Assembly (NCBI GenBank): GCA_022578965.1
Contig: MU400531.1
Location: 186,001 to 250,000, forward strand
Length of the DNA stretch: 64,000 nucleotides
From: Xylaria sp. FL1777
Lineage: Eukaryota > Ascomycota > Sordariomycetes > Xylariales > Xylariaceae
Direction: 5' to 3'
The translations under genes and the position numbers were made by a program. The notes under the pieces are model-generated. The model had not been told where the DNA came from, made no database searches, and worked only from the letters and a program-made list of their open reading frames with translations. Shown here piece after piece: positions 61,287 through 64,000 of the stretch (its first letter is position 1; the number at the start of each line of letters is the position of its first letter).

Positions 61287-62720
61287 ATGTCAAGCTCGTC
61301 ATATCAAGCCTCGAAGCCAATTGTTATTACGCGTGTGCGGTTTCTTGCGGTTGTTTCTCTAATCATTACGTAGGCTCCTCACTCACTCGCCCACCCACGT
61401 AACCTTCCATCATACCCCCCAAGACAGGCATATTGAGGGGAATTATACTGACGGGTGACTACTAGATGGTCGATTGCGAGTCTACTACCACACTACACGC
61501 CTACAATAAAAGAGCACATTAAGACAAGATTAAGCGAAGCTAGGCAGAGGATCCCAAAAATCAATATCGACTGGCGTCCGCCACGGCCAGACGGAGACCC
61601 GCGGCAGCGCTTCAACACATCCAAGGTAGCACTCTTGATCGAGCCTCGACCCCTGCCGCATCTGGTGCCCCAGATCCTGCACATGATATCCGTAGTGCCG
61701 CCGGACTGGCGCTTCGTCTTCGTCGGCACGAACCTCTCGGCGGCGAGCGTGGGCCGCAGCTACGCGACCAAGCACCAGCAGGCCGTCGGCAAGCTCGACC
61801 TCCTGGTGCTACCCATCCCCTGGGAGATCGATAGCAAGGAGAAGGTCCACCGTCTGCTTACCGACATGCGCTTCTACGACGAGTTCCTCCCGGGCGTCGA
61901 GTGGCTGCTCAAGTACGAGTACGACAGTATCCTGTGCGCCAACTCGGCCACGGGCCTCAATGAATGGCTCGACTGGGATTGGGCCGGATCGCCAAGGTAT
62001 GAGGATAGATAGAAACCCCTGTCAAGTACCAATTCCATGTCAGTTTTTTAGCTTAGGATACCTTTTTTTTTTTTTTTTTTTTTTTTTTTGCGCTTCTATC
62101 CCCTTCCCACAATCTAGCCCTATTGCTAACGCCTGGATTCCTTTTCCTTCCCCCCCCGCCACAGAACAGTAGACGACCGGTTCTCAGGAAACGGCGGGCT
62201 GTCACTCCGCCGGGTATCCGCCATCAGACGCGTGCTGAAGTTCCAGGAGCGCTACAACGACACGAGCCCGGAAGACGAGTGGTTCGGCACGCGCGTGTGG
62301 GTGCTGCCGGGCGCGAGGGTCGCGGCGGGGAAGCAGGGCCAGCTGGCCGTCGAGGACCACTACATCCCGGACGCGATGGGCTTCCACCTCAGGGACGGCG
62401 GCCGCGGCATCTCGGACCTAGTCTGGAAGGATCCAGCCCAGCGCAGGAGAATATTCGACTACTGCCCCGAGCTGAGTCTCAGTAGGTTTATTCCCGGAGT
62501 CATTCCCCCCTCCCTAATATATCGGCCTGCTTGTGGAGGTTTTTACCTCTTGTTAGGGTAACGAATATATCTCAGAGCGTGAGAGCTTCTGAAAGTCGTG
62601 TCTATCTCACCTGAAAGAGTGGTTGCTGACTCTAGCGAACTAGTCATGGATATGAAGCTCGAACGCGAGCGCTGCCCCGGCGACAATCTGGATGGGACTA
62701 TTGAAGAGAAAGCCGCGTAA
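61287..62720 (+). CDS. DUF5672 domain protein B, type II membrane anchored (335 aa)
   Basis: Proposed exons 61287-61369, 61466-61996, 62165-62481 and 62644-62720 (1008 nt). The long frame beginning near 61455 has no usable ATG. An upstream exon starting at ATG 61287 fits the phase through an intron 61370-61465 (GTAGGC donor, TACTGAC branch, CTACTAG acceptor) and builds a membrane anchor (VRFLAVVSLIITWSIASLL). The DUF5672 domain then follows: FNTSKVALLIEPRPLPHLVP, VPPDWRFVFVG, YEYDSILCAN, WAGSPR joined to TVDDRFSGNGGLSLRRVSA, EDEWFGTRVW, DYCPELSLI joined to MDMKLERERCPGDN. It is clearly a paralogue of protein A and more compact, lacking its Ser/Pro insertion. The second and third exons are very GC-rich. 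Function unknown; exon 1 is an inference, the other exons are strong. Confidence 0.82.
62063..62089 (+). repeat. Poly-T tract of 27 nt in an intron
   Basis: An uninterrupted T27 run within intron 61997-62164 of the DUF5672-B gene, followed by more pyrimidine-rich DNA up to the acceptor. Confidence 0.95.
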
Positions 62721-64000
62721 GCGTGCTCCAGAGGCAGGTTTTTGGTTTAGTCAGTTCCGTATATTCCCATGGAAGGGGGGCGCCATGCATAATATAGGCT
62801 AGTCTATTGTTCTTTGCATGCTCAGCATGCCCAGCAAGGCGTTGTCGGGAGGGAATTTGACGTAGAATCAGCTCGGGTGGACGTTGTTAAGACATGCGCA
62901 GTATGTAACGTAATTCTAGACTGGGCGGTGATTCAGTTACCGGCTTCTTCTTCTTCTCTTTCTTCTCCTTTTCAGCTTAGGTTTTTAAGAGTAGTCCGGG
63001 GAAAACCGTTGCATGGTCTTCTTGATGTTGAATAGAACTGTGGGTTTGGGATGCATTTATTGCCGGTTTATTGGAACACTACTACATATATCGCGTGGTT
63101 TTCGGAGGGACTGAAAGGTACCCGGGGCTATATACAACCAACCTTCTGTTTCGGAATGAGACACTACTAAATAGTGTTCACCATCTATATATGGAGATGC
63201 TTGCGAGAATATTGGCTTTTAGAACAATAAGGTAGTATGTGAAGCGAACGGGTTGCACTCGCCGCAGCGGCTATGGGCTGTTGACGCAGCTAAATCACGT
63301 AATAATAATGATTTCTAGAGCGGCTGGCGGCGCCTATGCAAAGATGTAGGTAAGAGGTATGTCTTACAATGTAAATATTTCCCTCCTACTATCAAGCTCT
63401 TAATCCGATACCGGGAAATGGTTGACTTAGGAAAACACCAGTGATTCTAATTTTGTTTCTTGCTACCCTAGATATATTACACAAGAAGCGTTGGTAATTG
63501 GGAATCTAGACTTACATCTCGCTTAGAGTTCATTGTTACATTCTATTACCAGATGAGGATATTCCAGCCCTCGGAGAGCGAGCCTACGGTTCCTACGTTC
63601 ATACCTGGGATTTGAAAGCACGTCAGCTCGCTCCTTTTGTTCGTGGTTCTTACAGCTCTCGTCTTGGCGGAACTGCATCACCCGTGACTCGTCAGCTCAT
63701 GAATGAAGGGGATTTTTTGCAGCTACATTCAAAACGGTCGTGCGTCAGGTAGGGTTGAGAGAACCGAAGATGCAAAGTTACAGTGCAGTTACGAAGAGGT
63801 AACGATCCATTCCAATTAATTTAATTTCTGCCCCGAGATTGGAGAATGGAGGGGAGTTCTCTTCCAAGCCTCAGTGCCCAGAAAGGCACGTATGGTGGGA
63901 CTTATGCGATGCGGGAGCAGGGTCGTTGCTTTTAGGATATTTAAAAAATTATTGAGTTTATTTGCCGCCTGCCCAACACTCCCCTGATCGGCTAGACTGT
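62721..64000. other. 3' flank and unannotated end of window
   Basis: No recognisable gene in either strand. The DNA is AT-rich with a CTTCTT-type run near 62945-62975. A gene could begin or end beyond the window edge. Confidence 0.45.

Overview
This is a nuclear contig from a filamentous ascomycete (Pezizomycotina, most likely Sordariomycetes). The evidence is the gene content (CDC48, an HMT1-type ABC transporter, LAG1 ceramide synthase, PalH, ATP16, SAR1, SEC12, fungal-only families), short spliceosomal introns of about 48-190 nt with CTAAC/CTGAC-like branch points just before the acceptor, an intron-bearing tRNA gene, and long gene-poor spacers full of TACCTACC/TAGGTAGG motifs. There are no operons, ribosome-binding sites or CRISPR arrays. 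The order cannot be fixed from sequence alone.

Layout. 1-1426: 3' end of CDC48 (+). 2803-3558: small conserved fungal protein (-). About 3.6-15.07 kb: a gene-free block of roughly 11.5 kb with simple repeats. 15074-18121: HMT1-like half-size ABC transporter (+). 22657-24139: LAG1/LAC1 ceramide synthase (-). 25908-28121: PalH/Rim21 pH sensor (-). 32117-33956: five-exon fungal-specific protein (+). 34667-34870: a tRNA-like relic followed by an intron-containing tRNA-Glu(CTC) (+). 35286-38354: Cys/His- and Ser-rich protein frame broken by two in-frame stops (-). 38733-39511: mitochondrial ATP synthase delta subunit (-), with three CACGTG boxes in its promoter. 39.7-45.3 kb: second large gene-poor block. 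45342-47663: acidic DUF2457-like protein (+). 48480-49444: SAR1 GTPase (+). 50455-52902: DUF3336/patatin lipase of the Tgl4/Tgl5 type (+). 54183-55285: intradiol ring-cleavage dioxygenase (+). 56289-58296: SEC12, the exchange factor for SAR1 (+). 58581-60024 (-) and 61287-62720 (+): a divergent pair of DUF5672 paralogues. 62.7-64 kb: no gene recognised.

Functional picture. Most genes are conserved housekeeping genes of the endomembrane and lipid systems: CDC48 (ERAD), SAR1 with its GEF SEC12 (COPII budding), LAG1 (ceramide synthesis), a lipid-droplet-type lipase, PalH (plasma-membrane pH signalling) and an HMT1 transporter. They do not form a biosynthetic gene cluster. The items most worth a second look are the frame with two in-frame stops, the SAR1-SEC12 proximity, the divergent DUF5672 pair with unrelated intron positions, an apparent GC-AG intron in ATP16, the triple E-box upstream of ATP16, and a nonamer (TACTGCGTA) found repeatedly in intergenic DNA. 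Exon boundaries were worked out by hand from reading-frame continuity, splice signals and remembered family sequence; no alignment was run.
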